Origin: Paratinospora sagittata
Taxonomy: Eukaryota; Streptophyta; Magnoliopsida; Ranunculales; Menispermaceae
NCBI GenBank assembly: GCA_035771175.1
Contig: CM069607.1
Coordinates: 15,942,001 to 16,006,000 of the forward strand
Length of the DNA: 64,000 nt
Direction of reading: 5' to 3'
Numbering within the stretch: position 1 is the stretch's first letter; each line of letters starts with the position of its first letter. Under the pieces are notes generated by a model. That model was not told the origin of the DNA. It was given only the letters and a program-made list of their open reading frames with translations, and did no database searches. Below are positions 12,302 through 24,300 of this stretch, in pieces. The position numbers and the translations under genes were made by a program.

Positions 12302-13330
12302 GAAAAGATCTTTGGGGCATCACACCACGGCTATAGAAGAAGCCAAAAATCTTGTTGAGTATACCTTCAAGGAACTATGTGCTTCATTGATGGTTCATGA
12401 GATGAAATTAAAAGATAAGAAATGCCCAACCAAAGTAGAGGAGAAGGAGAAGAAATTCATAGCTCTTAATGTTGAAACCGAATCTGAAACTGATTCAGAA
12501 GAAATTCATAGCTCTTAATGTTGAAACCGAATCTGAAACTGATTCAGAGCTTGAGAGTATAAATGAGGACATAGCCATGTTATCAAAGAAGTTCAATAGG
12601 TTGATTAGAAAAAAGGGAAAAAGTAGCTCAAGCTCAAAATTTCATAAAGGAAAGAGACTTGATTCAAAACTTGTAGAGTTGATCTGTTACGCCTGTAACA
12701 AACCAGGTCATATCAGCAGTGAATGTCCAAATAAGTCTAAAAAGAACATCAACTCAAACAAGAAAGTTCTTAAAGCCACTTGGGATGACATGAGCTCAAG
12801 TGAAAGCGATTCAAATTCTGATCACAAACCTGCACTTTGCCTCATAGCAAATACTGAGGTAAAATCTAAACCATTCTATGAAATTTCTTTTCTTGATTCT
12901 CATATGCATGATCTTGAACTTAGAATTAGTAAAGAGGTCAAGAAAAATGAAAAACTCAAAAGGAGTTTAGAGGAAGCTCTTGAGGAAATAAAATTTCAAA
13001 ATGAAGAAATAGATGAGTTATCATTAGATAATGAGAAACTGAAAAAGGAGCTAGAAAAACTAAAAAATGAGAATGAAACTCTCAAAAAAAAAAAGAATGA
13101 AGACCTTAACAATACTGTGATTAAGTTCACGAATGATAAATAATTATTTGACATGATGTTAAGATCACAAAGATGTACCTTTGACAAAGATGGATTAGGT
13201 TAAACATATGGCTCAAAGCAAAAAGAGTATAACACTCTACTGGCCGAGAGACCTAAATGTCATAAACGTCATATGGAAGGTCATAGCATGTTAAGATGTG
13301 ATGTTATCAATGTAAAGAAAAAGAAATACG
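12302..13330 (+). pseudogene. gag: C1 copia gag, C-terminal half
   Basis: Two overlapping frames (12300-12518 and 12469-13143) form one gag. A 49-bp tandem duplication (12450-12498, 12499-12547) shifts the frame between them. Features: an intact zinc knuckle CYACNKPGHISSEC near 12690, an acidic Ser-rich stretch, and a long coiled coil near 12910-13110 rich in Glu, Lys and Leu, followed by a TAA where the C2 copy reads on. The second knuckle CHKRHMEGHSMLRC near 13260 has lost one Cys. The long coiled-coil gag with two knuckles is typical of Sireviruses. Confidence 0.9.
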
Positions 13331-13336
13331 CATAGA

Positions 13337-13826
13337 TTGAAAAGAATGTTCTTATTGATGCTGACATGCATGGACCCAAAGCAACATGGGTACCAAAATC
13401 AAAAGTATTTTATATGTTGTGTAGATGAGCAAAATGGGGATATATGGTATCTGGGCAGTGGATACTCAAGACACATGACTGGTGATATGTCAAAGTTCTT
13501 ATGCATTGAAAGAAGAAAAGGCGAAAGTGTCACCTTCGAAAACAACAATAAAGGTGAAATAGTAGGCATCAAAACTATTGGTAATGATTCCTTATCCATT
13601 TCTGATGTACTTTATGTAAAAAGGCTAAAGTATAATCTCTTGAGCATACGTCAATTATGTGACAAGGGTTATGATATATCATTTGAAGCAAATAAGTGCA
13701 TCATTAAGCATGAAGATAATACTATTGCATTCATAGTATCTAGGCAGAGAAATGTTTATTGCACAAATTTTGATGACATGGAAAAGCAAAATGTTACGTG
13801 TTTAATTGCTAAATCTTGTGATGCAT
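13337..13826 (+). pseudogene. pol: C1 copia protease and start of integrase linker
   Basis: The frame contains WYLGSGYSRHMTGD where copia proteases have WYLDSGCSRHMTGD, so the catalytic Asp is Gly and the following Cys is Tyr. Downstream motifs SISDVLYVKRLKYNLLSI and QLCDKGYDISFEANKC are typical of copia protease-integrase junctions. The frame is cut at 13827 by the Athila-type solo LTR and resumes at 26133. It was dead before or after insertion; the order is not known. Confidence 0.88.
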
Positions 13827-15077
13827 TGTTGTGTGCAAAATCACAAGCGTACGGTGTCAAGTAATAATATAAACAGATGAAAATTGAATATCGTCCTCAG
13901 GGATTGAATACTACACTAGCTATCACGTTCTGACCCTAATTTTATATAGAAAATCGAATTCAAGAGTTCAAGTAATTAAAAATAGTGATTAAATCAATTA
14001 AGTATTAAACTAACAATGCAATAGAAAACTAATCAGAAGTAAATGGTAGAATGGTCTAGAGGTTCGATGTCACCTCACTCTCAACTATGCCTTTTTATAT
14101 GTATTTATTATTAATTCAGTTTTCTTGTTTATAAGTCAAAAATCCTAACGTTTTTAATTCCCTATTTTGGAGCACCAATTAGAGCATATTATTGTCACCT
14201 TGGCTATACTCTTTCGATGAAAACTTAAGATGACAACAACTCATTAAGTTCCGTGATTTTCACCTAATGACTTCAAAGGTTCTCGATCTCCTTTTGAGTC
14301 TCACGATAGCCTAGGCTATATTTTCCAAGTTCCAACCCAAGGTACCCTCTTTTGGAGCATTTACCTAAAGTCTGTGATCATTCAATCCTTGATCAAGGGA
14401 TTAAAAACATTACACCCAAAAAAATATAAATAAACTAAGAACTTCATTAATAATAATCAAGCAATAAAATCTAAGACATAGTATCAAGTTTGGATCAATC
14501 TACCCTCTAGAAAAAAGGTTTAGTTCATAACTAAAGATTGTTGACCTACGCAGTTCATCACTTAACACGTCCCTAAGTATACTTTATGAAGTATATTTTG
14601 ATGATCTCAAACAAAATCTCTTTTGGTGCTAACGAGCATTAATCAAGAACCTATCTCAGCATCTCAAGAAAGCAAAAAGCCAAAAAATGATTCGATCAGG
14701 GAACTCAAGGTCATATTAGACGTTTAAGATCTTATCAATCAAAGGACCTCAATGATCATATCATGATTTCAAGATCACACCTCACGAACGATTCGTTCAA
14801 CATTCAAGACATTCAACTCAAGCTTGAAGTTCATACTGAAGATCATATAATGAAGAGTTGGATTTAAAGATTATGAGAAATACGAGAAATACACAGTATT
14901 TAAGGTATATCTTTCTCTAATCGATTTTGTTCAAACGATTTCAAAATTGCATGTTTTGAAACATATATTTTAAACTATTTCAAATGATTTAATTTTCTAT
15001 GATTGATTTGATTTTAGATTGACCAAGTTTTTAATCGTATCTTTAATCACATGTCAAAATTGTTTTTAGAGTCTTTC

Positions 15078-15740
15078 AGGATGCTAATGACTTAACAACG
15101 CTCTCCTGGACTTGATAAGTCTGGACGCGGAAGACTCATTAGGACCCTGATAACATTCAAGGTTGAATTGAACTGATTCATCAGGACACTCACTTGTAAG
15201 TAGTGGCCTGACTTAGAATAAAGCTTTGAAGTTGTCAGGACGTTAATTGTGAATTAGCTTGCTGAAAGATCTCTGAGAGTCGAAGCTCTTCAAAGATGTT
15301 ATCTTTGAGGACGCTCATAGTTATAAGTTGGATAAATTATCAGGACACTACCTAGATAGGAGCACCTTCATTTCTGGGAACTAACTAAATAACTTTTCGA
15401 ACGCTGATTGTCTTTCAGCGTACTCAGTATTGTTCTTCAAATGTTTTAAACATGCTAGGACGCTTACATAGTAGTAGCGCCCTCGTGTTTTGTTTTTAAA
15501 AGGTAGGACTCTTACCCGGAAGTAGCGCCTTCATTCACTCAATTGTTTTAAAAAGTAAGCAGGACGCTGACCGTGCTTTAGCGCCCTCAAAGTAAGTCAT
15601 TTATGTCGCAAAGAAAGTGAGGACGCTTACGAGTTAATAGCGCCCTAACTTCATTGTTCAGCAGGATGCTTATACATATTGAGTGCCCTCAAGGAACAAA
15701 ATGACAAAATTGATATTATGCGTCAGGACGCTGATTACAA
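15078..15740 (+). repeat. Palindromic AGGACGCT...AGCGCCCT array, U3 of copia solo LTR
   Basis: About a dozen units, spaced 45-65 bp, each read AGGACGCT, 10-16 variable bases, then AGCGCCCTC or a close variant. The two arms pair as an 8-bp stem with one central A-C mismatch. They lie upstream of the TATA box, so in the part of the LTR expected to hold enhancers. Confidence 0.85.
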
Positions 15741-16021
15741 AATCAGGACGCTAAGTCGACAACCGTCACTGTTCTGACAAATACGCTATATCAATCTATT
15801 TTTTCAGAACGGATCTTTGCACTGAATCCTTTTCAGATTTATCAGAGTTTTCTCTGATGCATGAATCAAACTTTTTAAGGTATTCCTTATTCATGTAATC
15901 TGAAAGGAACCAGAATGGTCATGAAAATTGCAGTTGCTATTTTTGTGATACATTCTAGCCGTTGTGTAAATACTCACAATATATTTGAATTTCAAATATC
16001 TAACTGTTATTATCTTCTAAG

Positions 16022-16031
16022 TCTATAAATA
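16022..16031 (+). promoter_or_regulatory. TATA box in copia solo LTR
   Basis: TCTATAAATA lies between the two hairpin arrays of the LTR. The same block recurs at 47766-47774 and, as TCTATATATA, at 53028-53037. The position fits the start of R. Confidence 0.65.
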
Positions 16032-16199
16032 CCAAAACTTTGAATCAAACAATTCGTCGATAATTTTATTGTGCCAAAAACTTTTTGAATGTTAGTCGTT
16101 TTCAAAATGTTTTCAATAGTTCAAATTGTTCAAAGTAATTTTCACTGATACTCTACTTATTCAAAAGATTTTCATACTGAGCCTAAATTATATTCTATC

Positions 16200-16496
16200 T
16201 TTCATGTGTCAATGTTGAGAGTGTACAAGAGTGATTTTGATCACGTCTTGGACTGGAGGAACATTGAGCTAAGGCAGGATGAGACTTATGACGAGGAACC
16301 TATTCAGATACTTGACCGAAAGGTCCAGAGGTTACGTAACCGTGAGATTCCGATGGTTAAGGTGAGATGGCAGTTCCATGGCGAGGAGCAGGTTACTTGG
16401 GAACGAGAGGACTACATGATGGAGCACTTTGCCGACTTCATGGGCTTAGGTAATTTCTTAACCTTAAAACTTCAAGGACGAAGTTCATTCTAAGGT
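16200..16496 (+). pseudogene. pol: Element B upstream integrase end and chromodomain-like tail
   Basis: The frame begins mid-protein ([16 protein letters not shown]) and runs to a stop at 16491-16493. It includes [21 protein letters not shown], typical of the gypsy chromodomain-like end. It differs by about two bases from the downstream copy at 21043-21343. Its left edge is cut sharply against copia LTR sequence. It is followed by a PPT-like AAGGTGGGTGTGA and the LTR. Confidence 0.9.
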
Positions 16497-16504
16497 GGGT
16501 GTGA

Positions 16505-19500
16505 TGTGACACCCCGAAAATTATATCATCTAGCCCATAACCCAATTGCATTTTGCCTAAACTCTATGTGTTGCCTTGATATATTTGGTGTTTGTTTGAC
16601 GGTTGTTTAATGTTTGTATATTTGATGCTTGATAATGTATATAAATATGTGCATCATAAATTGTATATGGGTCATGTTAAATTAAAGTATAATGCATATG
16701 TTATTATTTATGCATGGGCCCATTAAACCATGAATTGATATGTGTTAGGATTGATTGAATAAAAGGATAAATGAAATTGAAGATTTGGTGTATTAAATGG
16801 ATTGGACATTTAAAATACATAGGAGCATGAGATTGGTTAAAGTACATGTGGTTGGTATGGGTAGTATGAGACCAACACATGTCAAGTTGGTGCATGAGAA
16901 TGGACAAGTGTCCCATGCCCCATTTCTCTTCTCCAACACATGTCAAGTTGGTGCATGAGACCAACACATGTCAAGTTGGTGCATGAGAATGGACAAGTGT
17001 TCCATGCCCCATTTCTCTTCTCCAATACATGTCAAGTTGGTGCATGAGACCAACACATGTCAAGTTGGTGCATGAGAATGGACAAGTGTTCCATGCCCCA
17101 TTTCTCTTCTCCAATACATGTCAAGTTGGTGCATGAAAATGGACAAGTGTCCCATGCCCCATTTCTCCTCTCTAACACATATCAAGGTTGGTGCATGAGA
17201 GTGGACAAGTGTCCCATGCCCTACTTATCTTCCCCAAGGAAGTCTTAGAGGGTGAGATGAGTAGGGAGAAAGGAAAAAAGAAGAGAAAGGAAAGAAGAAG
17301 AGAAAGAAAGAGGGAGTTGCTTTGAGGAAAATCTCCGCAATGTTTTCATCAAAAAGCTGGATCTTAAGGATACATGGTCCGATTGAGGTCAAATTTCGTC
17401 AGCAGGTTCATCGCATATGGTTATTCATTCAGGTCGGTAGAGATTTTGATTGGAGGTTTCGTCTAAAAGATATAACCTCTCACACAAAGCCGGTCGGAAA
17501 GTCTAGATTTCTCGAGCAGTTTCGATCAAACTATTAGATCTTCTAAATCTACCGTGGATGGATATGATATTTGGGTATGTGGTTTACAGCGGATCGTTAT
17601 GCATTATGAACAGTGGAGATGTTTATGTCTTAAGCATGTTGTGTGATATAGTCATCTGAGTTTGAGCATTTGTAGCAGGAAAGGAGAAATTATCTGATTA
17701 GAGACTTGTTCATCAAAGTGCTTATCTTTTCGGTCCACCATTGGATTGAGCTGATTTTTGGACAGAAGGTTTGGTTCTTAACATACTTCAATATGTACGG
17801 TTGATTTTGTGATTAAATATTTCTGTTGGTGGATTGATACATCTCAACAGAATATTAAATGAAGTATTGGTAGGGTTGCTTGTATTAGACCTAAATTTAG
17901 AATATGAACTTAGACCTTTCCAAATAGCTTGCATGTCAACTATGTTGACCTAGTTGCCATTGTTGATGAACCCATGATGCAAAATCAGTGATATACATGG
18001 TTGAACATGGAGACCTAGTGTAAATCGGCAATATGGCCTAAGTATGGAAAATTTCATATTCTAAGGCTTTTAATGCTTTCGGCCTAGAATCATTGAATTG
18101 ATGCAACTTATGTTTAATTAAGCATGATTAGGGTTGATTATGCTACTGATTTGGTGGTTGTGACCATATCATGGGTTATGCCTACTTGTGATCAAATGGC
18201 CCAATTTGGGCATGTTTAAGCCTAAGGAATTGAAAATCAATATTTTTGAATAATAGAATGGTTTATGAATGAGAACTATGCATTAGAAGCCTAAGTCATG
18301 TGATTTGAGTTGAATGATGGGATTAGATGGGATTTAGGCCTATTGTCTATAGGTGGGCTGATTTTGGGTTGATGTGTAATGTCTATGTGATTGAGCATAA
18401 AAATTGATGTATGGTAGGATATTGGTGAATGTTTCAGGATCTTGATTGGGTTGATTCGGTTTGGTGGCCGTGTGTGGTTAGATACTCTCGCAAGGCTTGG
18501 TTGTGAATAGCCTTCATTTATGATTATATCTTTTATGTCATCATATCACTTATATATATTGTATGTTGAAAGCATGAATGTGTTCTAATGTTTTGAATGA
18601 TGCATTGATTTGAGAAAACCTTATGACTTTGGTTGGACCCATCTATCTGGCTAATAGGGGGACTTAACCTTGTCATAGGAGGGTTTTAAAAAGGAAATAT
18701 TTGGGGATGAGAACGGTACGGTGAAATAGACGTGCACTAGTAACCCCAAATAAACATGATTGGGGTCAACGGTACGGTGAAATAGACGTGCACTAGTAAC
18801 CCCAATGCATGTGGAATGTGGATCCAAATTGATAAGCTTTTACTTGCATCGAACTTATTATAAATTCTTGATATCTATATGTTATGAGCTTTTAATCATG
18901 CTACACATTGACATGCATACATGATATTTATTGATGAGTATTGATAGCATATTTGAATTCTATTCACTGGGCACCGTTGGCTCACCCTCATTTTCCTCTT
19001 TCAGGTCCTTCTCTCCCGAATAAGGGCAAAGGAGTAGTCATATCTTGAGGGCCTTGCCTGCGAGAGAATCAAAGGCCTCGATGTGAGTTGAGAGGCATTT
19101 GATTGAATTGTGTTTGAAATTATGATTTATTATATTTTGGACTATGAAATTATAAGACTTACCACATTGTAGTATGGGTGAGTTGAGACTTGTTAGATAG
19201 ACCATGTGGGCATATGAAGGTTTTTTTGTACCCATAGTTTTGGACTTTATGTGTATGTCAATCTTGATGGACTGTAGGGATTATGACGGTTTTATTTATA
19301 GTTCATTTTTATGGAGCATCTCTTGTCTTGGATGAGTAATACGGTTGGTAGTTTTGTTTAGTACCTTTTTATATTATGTCGTTGTTTGGGATAAGGCTCG
19401 TAGGGTCTCAACCACCTGACGGAGGTTGAGAAGTGGTTGGAGATGCCTACGCCGGGCGTCCCGCCCTGGCATTCCGCACACCATTCCTTGCGGGGTTGGT

Positions 19501-19524
19501 GGTCCGGGGTGCGGGGTCGCCACA
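16505..19524 (+). repeat. Element B LTR, first copy
   Basis: 3020 bp, starting TGTGACACCCC and ending GGGGTCGCCACA. It contains a minisatellite (16868-17235), a GA-rich stretch near 17255-17320, and a 37-bp block repeated exactly at 18712-18748 and 18768-18804. Over most of its length it matches the second LTR at about 96-99% by eye. No gene is supported. Confidence 0.93.
16868..17235 (+). repeat. Minisatellite in element B LTR 1
   Basis: Seven occurrences of a CATGTCAAGTTGGTGCATGA-type core alternate with an ATGGACAAGTGTCCCATGCC-type segment, giving composite units of roughly 28 and 62 bp. The arms CCAAC and GTTGG within the core are inverted. LTR 2 has about ten cores. Confidence 0.92.
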
Positions 19525-19540
19525 GTTGGTATCAATGGTT
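19525..19540 (+). other. PBS remnant joined to RNase H in element B
   Basis: Directly after the LTR end comes TTGGTATCA, the first bases of the tRNA-iMet PBS, and then the RNase H coding sequence ([17 protein letters not shown]). The leader, gag, protease and RT are missing, a deletion of several kilobases by comparison with element A. Confidence 0.88.
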
Positions 19541-20226
19541 TTTGCTTTGAAGATTTTGAGGCATTATCTCTATGGCGAGAGATTTACTTTGTACTCTGAC
19601 CATAAGAGCCTCAAGTACTTGTTCTCTCAGAAGGAATTGAACATGAGGCAGAGAAGGTGGTTAGAGCTCCTCAAAGACTATGATTTTACTTTGGAATACC
19701 ACCCAAGTAAAGCCAATGTAGTGGCTGATGCGTTGAGCAGGAAGCGGGTAGAGACAGTTATGGTAGCACGCCCGAGGTCTCATGAGTGGAGACTACTTGA
19801 GGCGGCTACGGTTATGAGTATATGTGCTACCCCTTCAGATCAGATTGTGATATGTGCTCAGATGAGGGCTTAGCCTACACAGGTCCAGGAGGTGATTGAC
19901 CAACAGAGACTTGACGTTGATTTTGTGATGTACAAGTCTTGGGCTGAGAGCTGTGATTTTACTGATTGGCACTTGTCATCTGATGGTGCCTTAAGATTTA
20001 GGGGACGTTTATGGGTTCCCGCAGATCCACGACTCAGACAGAGTGTTCTCCAAGAGGCTCACAGATCTCATTATGCTATTCATCCTGGCGGAACCAAGAT
20101 GTGTCATGATATGAAAAGAATGTATTGGTGGCCCGACATGAAGAGAGAGATAGCTCAGTTCATTCAAAGGTGTGAGATCTGTCAGAGGGTCAAAGCTGAG
20201 CATCAGAGGCCTGGAGGGCAAATGTG
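19541..20226 (+). pseudogene. pol: Element B RNase H end and integrase zinc domain
   Basis: The frame 19433-19873 reads RNase H from residue MVFALK, with [16 protein letters not shown] and [13 protein letters not shown], to a stop; the part before 19535 is LTR and not protein. The next frame (19892-20227) gives the integrase H2C2 domain: HYAIHPGGTKMCHDMKR then CEICQRVKAEH. A frameshift near 20220 leads into the catalytic core. The N-terminal RNase H and all RT are gone. Confidence 0.9.
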
Positions 20227-21335
20227 AGTGGAAGTGGGAGCATGTCACTATGGACTTTGTTGTGGGATTACCCAACACCCCGAGGAGACATAATGTTGTT
20301 TGGGTTATTATTGATCGCTTGACTAAGTCCGCTCACTTTCTACCGGTGAACACTAGGGATTCTATGGACAAGCTGAGCAAACTCTATATGCGGGAGATAG
20401 TCAGATTACATGGAGTGCCAGTTTTGATTGTGTCAAATAGGGATCCGAGGTTTACATCGGTATTCTGGCAGGGGTTGCAGAGGCAGCTCGGCACTAGACT
20501 AGATCTCAGTACCGCTTTTCACCCTCAGACGGATGGCCAATCTGAGAGGTTGATATCGATTTTGGAGGATATGCTTCGAGCTTGTGTCCTTGAGTCCAGT
20601 GGTAACTGGGAGGAGTACATACATCTGTGTGAGTTCGCGTACAACAACAACTATCAGTCCAGTATTGGCATGGCTCCTTTTGAGGCATTGTATGGTCGAC
20701 CATGTAGATTTTCGGTCTGTTGGACGGAGGTAGGGGATATTGCAGTGATGGGACCAAAGTTTGTACAAGAACACACAGAGAAGATTAAGATGATCAAGCA
20801 TAATATGAAGGTAGCCTAAGACAGGCAGAAGAGTTACGCTGATGCCAAGCGGAAGACCGTGGAGTTCGAGGTGGGTGACCAAGTTTTATTGAAGGTCTCA
20901 CCTCAGAAGGGCCAGACAAGATTTGGGATAAAAGGCAAGCTCGCTCCAAGATTTATTAGGCAGTTCGAGGTTTTAGAACGAATTTGTCCCATCGCTTACC
21001 GATTAGCCTTGCCACCTCAGTTAGCAACAGTCCACAATGTCTTTCATGTGTCAATGTTGAGAGTGTACAAGAGTGATTTTGATCACGTCTTGAACTGGAG
21101 GAACATTGAGCTAAGGCAGGATGAGACTTATGAAGAGGAACCTATTCAGATACTTGACCGAAAGGTCCAGAGGTTACGTAACCGTGAGATTCCGATGGTT
21201 AAGGTGAGATGGCAGTTCCATGGCGAGGAGCAGGTTACTTGGGAACGAGAGGACTACATGATGGAGCACTTTGCCGACTTCATGGGCTTAGGTAATTTCT
21301 TAACCTTAAAACTTCAAGGACGAAGTTCATTCTAA
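20172..21335 (+). pseudogene. pol: Element B integrase core and chromodomain-like tail
   Basis: Catalytic-core motifs are clear: HVTMDFVVGLPN, LIVSNRDPRFTSVFW and PQTDGQSERLIS. The second catalytic Asp (SDRD in relatives) is Asn here. A stop at 20817-20819 separates the core from the C-terminal part (20859-21335), with [28 protein letters not shown] and the tail with [19 protein letters not shown]. It is followed by a PPT-like purine run and the second LTR. Confidence 0.93.
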
Positions 21336-21346
21336 GGTGGGTGTGA

Positions 21347-24300
21347 TGTGACACCCCGAAAATTATATCATCTAGCCCATAACCCAATTGCATTTTGCCT
21401 AAACTCTATGTGTTGCCTTGATATATTTGGTGTTTGTTTGATGGTTGTTTAATGTTTGTATATTTGATGCTTGATAATGTATATAAATATGTGCATCATA
21501 AATTGTATATGGGTCATGTTAAATTAAAGTATAATGCATATGTTATTATTTATGCATGGGCCCATTAAACCATTAATTGATATGTGTTAGGATTGATTGA
21601 ATAAAAGGATAAATGAAATTGAAAATTTGGTGTATTAAATGGATTGGACATTTAAAATACATGGGAGCATCAGATTGGTTAAAGTACATGTGGTTGGCAT
21701 GGGTAGAATGAGACCAACACATGTCAAGTTGGTGCATGAGAATGGACAAGTGTCCCATGTCCCATTTCTTTTCTCCAACACATGTCAAGTTGGTGCATGA
21801 GACCAACACATGTCAAGTTGGTGCATGAGAATGGACAAGTGTACCATGCCCCATTTCTCTTCTCCAATACATGTCAAGTTGGTGCATGAAAATGGACAAG
21901 TGTCCCATGCCCCATTTCTCTTCTCCAACACATGTCAAGTTGGTGCATGAGACCAACACATGTCAAGTTGGTGCATGAGAATGGACAAGTGTTCCATGCC
22001 CCATTTCTCTTCTCCAATACATGTCAAGTTGGTGCATGAGACCAACACATGTCAAGTTGGTGCATGAGAATGAAAAAGTGTTCCATGCCCCATTTATCTT
22101 CTCCAATACATGTCAAGTTGGTGCATGAAAATGGACAAGTGTCCCATGCTCCATTTCTCCTCTCCAACACATGTCAAGGTTGGTGCATGAGAGTGGACAA
22201 GTGTCCCATGCCCTACTTCTCTTCCCAAAGGAAGTCTTAGAGGGTGAGATGAGTAGAGAGAAAGGAAAAAAGAAGAGAAAGGAAAGAAGAAGAGAAAGAA
22301 AGAGGGAGTTGCTTTGAGGAAAATCTTTGCAACGTTTTCATCAAAGAGCTGGATGTTTAGGATATATTGTCCGATTGAGCTCCAATTTTGTCAGCAGGTT
22401 CCTAGCTTATGGTTATTCATTCTAGTCGGTGGAGATCTTGATTGGAGTTTTCGTCTAAGAGATATAACCTCTAACACAAAGCTGGTCGGAAAATCTGGAT
22501 TTCTCGCGCAGTTTCGATCGAACTAATAGATCTCCTAGATCTACCGCTGATGAATATGATATTTGGGTATGTGGTTTACAACTGATCTTTCTGCATTATG
22601 AATGGTGGAGATGTTTATGTCTTAAGCATGTTGTGTGATATAGTCCTCTGAGTTTGAGTATTTGTAGCTGGAAAGGAGAAATTATCTGATTAGAGACTTG
22701 TTCATCAAAGTGGCTTATCTTTTCCGTCCACCGTTGGATTGAGCTGATTTGTGGACAGAAGGTTTGGTTCTTAACATACTTCAATATGTACGGTTGATTT
22801 TGTGATTAAATATTTCTGTTGGTGGATTGATACATCTCAACAGAATATTAAATGAAGTATTGGTAGGGTTGCTTGTATTAGACCTAAACTTAGAATATGA
22901 ACTTAGACCTTTCCAAATAGCTTGCATGTCAACTATGTTGACCTAGTTGCCATTGTTGATGAACCCATGATGCAAAATCAGTGATATAGATGGCTGAACA
23001 TGGTGACCTAGTGTAAATCGGCAATATGGCCTAAGTATGGAAAATTTCATATTCTAGGGCTTTTGATGCTTTTGGCCTAGAATCATTGAATTGATGCAAC
23101 TTATGTTTAATTAAGCATGATTAGGGTTGATTATGCTACTGATTTGGTGGTTGTGACCATATCTTGGGTTATGCCTACTTGTGATCAAATGGCCCAATTT
23201 GAGCATGTTTATGCCTAAAGAATTGAAAATCAGTATTTTTGAATAATAGAATGGTTTATGAATGAGAACTATGCATTAGAGGCCTAAGTCATGTGATTTG
23301 AGTTGAATGATGGGATTAGATGGGATTTAGGCCTATTGTCTATATGTGGGCTGATTTTGGGTTGATGTGTAATGTCTATGTGATTGAGCATAGAAATTGA
23401 TGTATGGTAGGATATTGATGAATGTTTCAGGATCTTGATTGTGTTGATTCGGTTTGGTGGCCGTGTGTGGTTAGATACTCTCGCGAGGCTTGGTTGTGAA
23501 TAGCCTTCATTTATGATTATATCTTTTATGTCATCATATCACTTATGTATATTGTATGTTGAAAGCATGAATGTGTTCTAATGATTTGAATGATGCATTG
23601 ATTTGAGAAAAACATAAGACTTTGGTTGGACCCATCTATCTGGCTAATAGGGGGACTTAACCTTGTCATAGGAGGGTTTTAAAAAGGAAATATTTGGGGA
23701 TGAGAACGGTACGGTGAAATAAACGTGCACTAGTAACCCCAAATAAACATGATTGGGGTCAACGGTACGGTGAAATAGACGTGCACTAGTAACCCCAATG
23801 CATGTGGAATGTGGATCCAAATTGATAAGCTTTTACTTGCATCGAACTTATTATAAATGCTTGATATCTATATGTTAGGAGCTTTTAATCATGCTACACA
23901 TTGACATGCATACATGATATTTATTGATGAGTATTGATAGCATATTTGAATTCTATTCGCTGGGCACCGTTGGCTCACCCTCATTTTCCTCTTTCAGGTC
24001 CTTCTGTCCCGAATAAGGGCAAAGGATTAGTCATATCTTGAGGGCCTTGCCTGCGAGAGAATCCAAGGCCTCGATGTGAGTTGAGAGGCATTTTGATTGA
24101 ATTGTGTTTGAAATTATGATGTATTATATTTTGGACTATGTAATTATAAGACTTACCACATTGTAGTATGGGTGAGTTGAGACTTGTTAGATAGACCATG
24201 TGGGCATATGAGGGTTTTTTTTGTACCCATAGTTTTGGACTTTATGTGTATGTCAATCTTGATGGACTGTAGGGATTATGACGGTTTTATTTATCGTTCA

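Noticed and set aside
16868..17235. Possible CRISPR-like array
   Set aside because: The segments between repeats are themselves repeated and the array lies in a plant LTR; it is a minisatellite.
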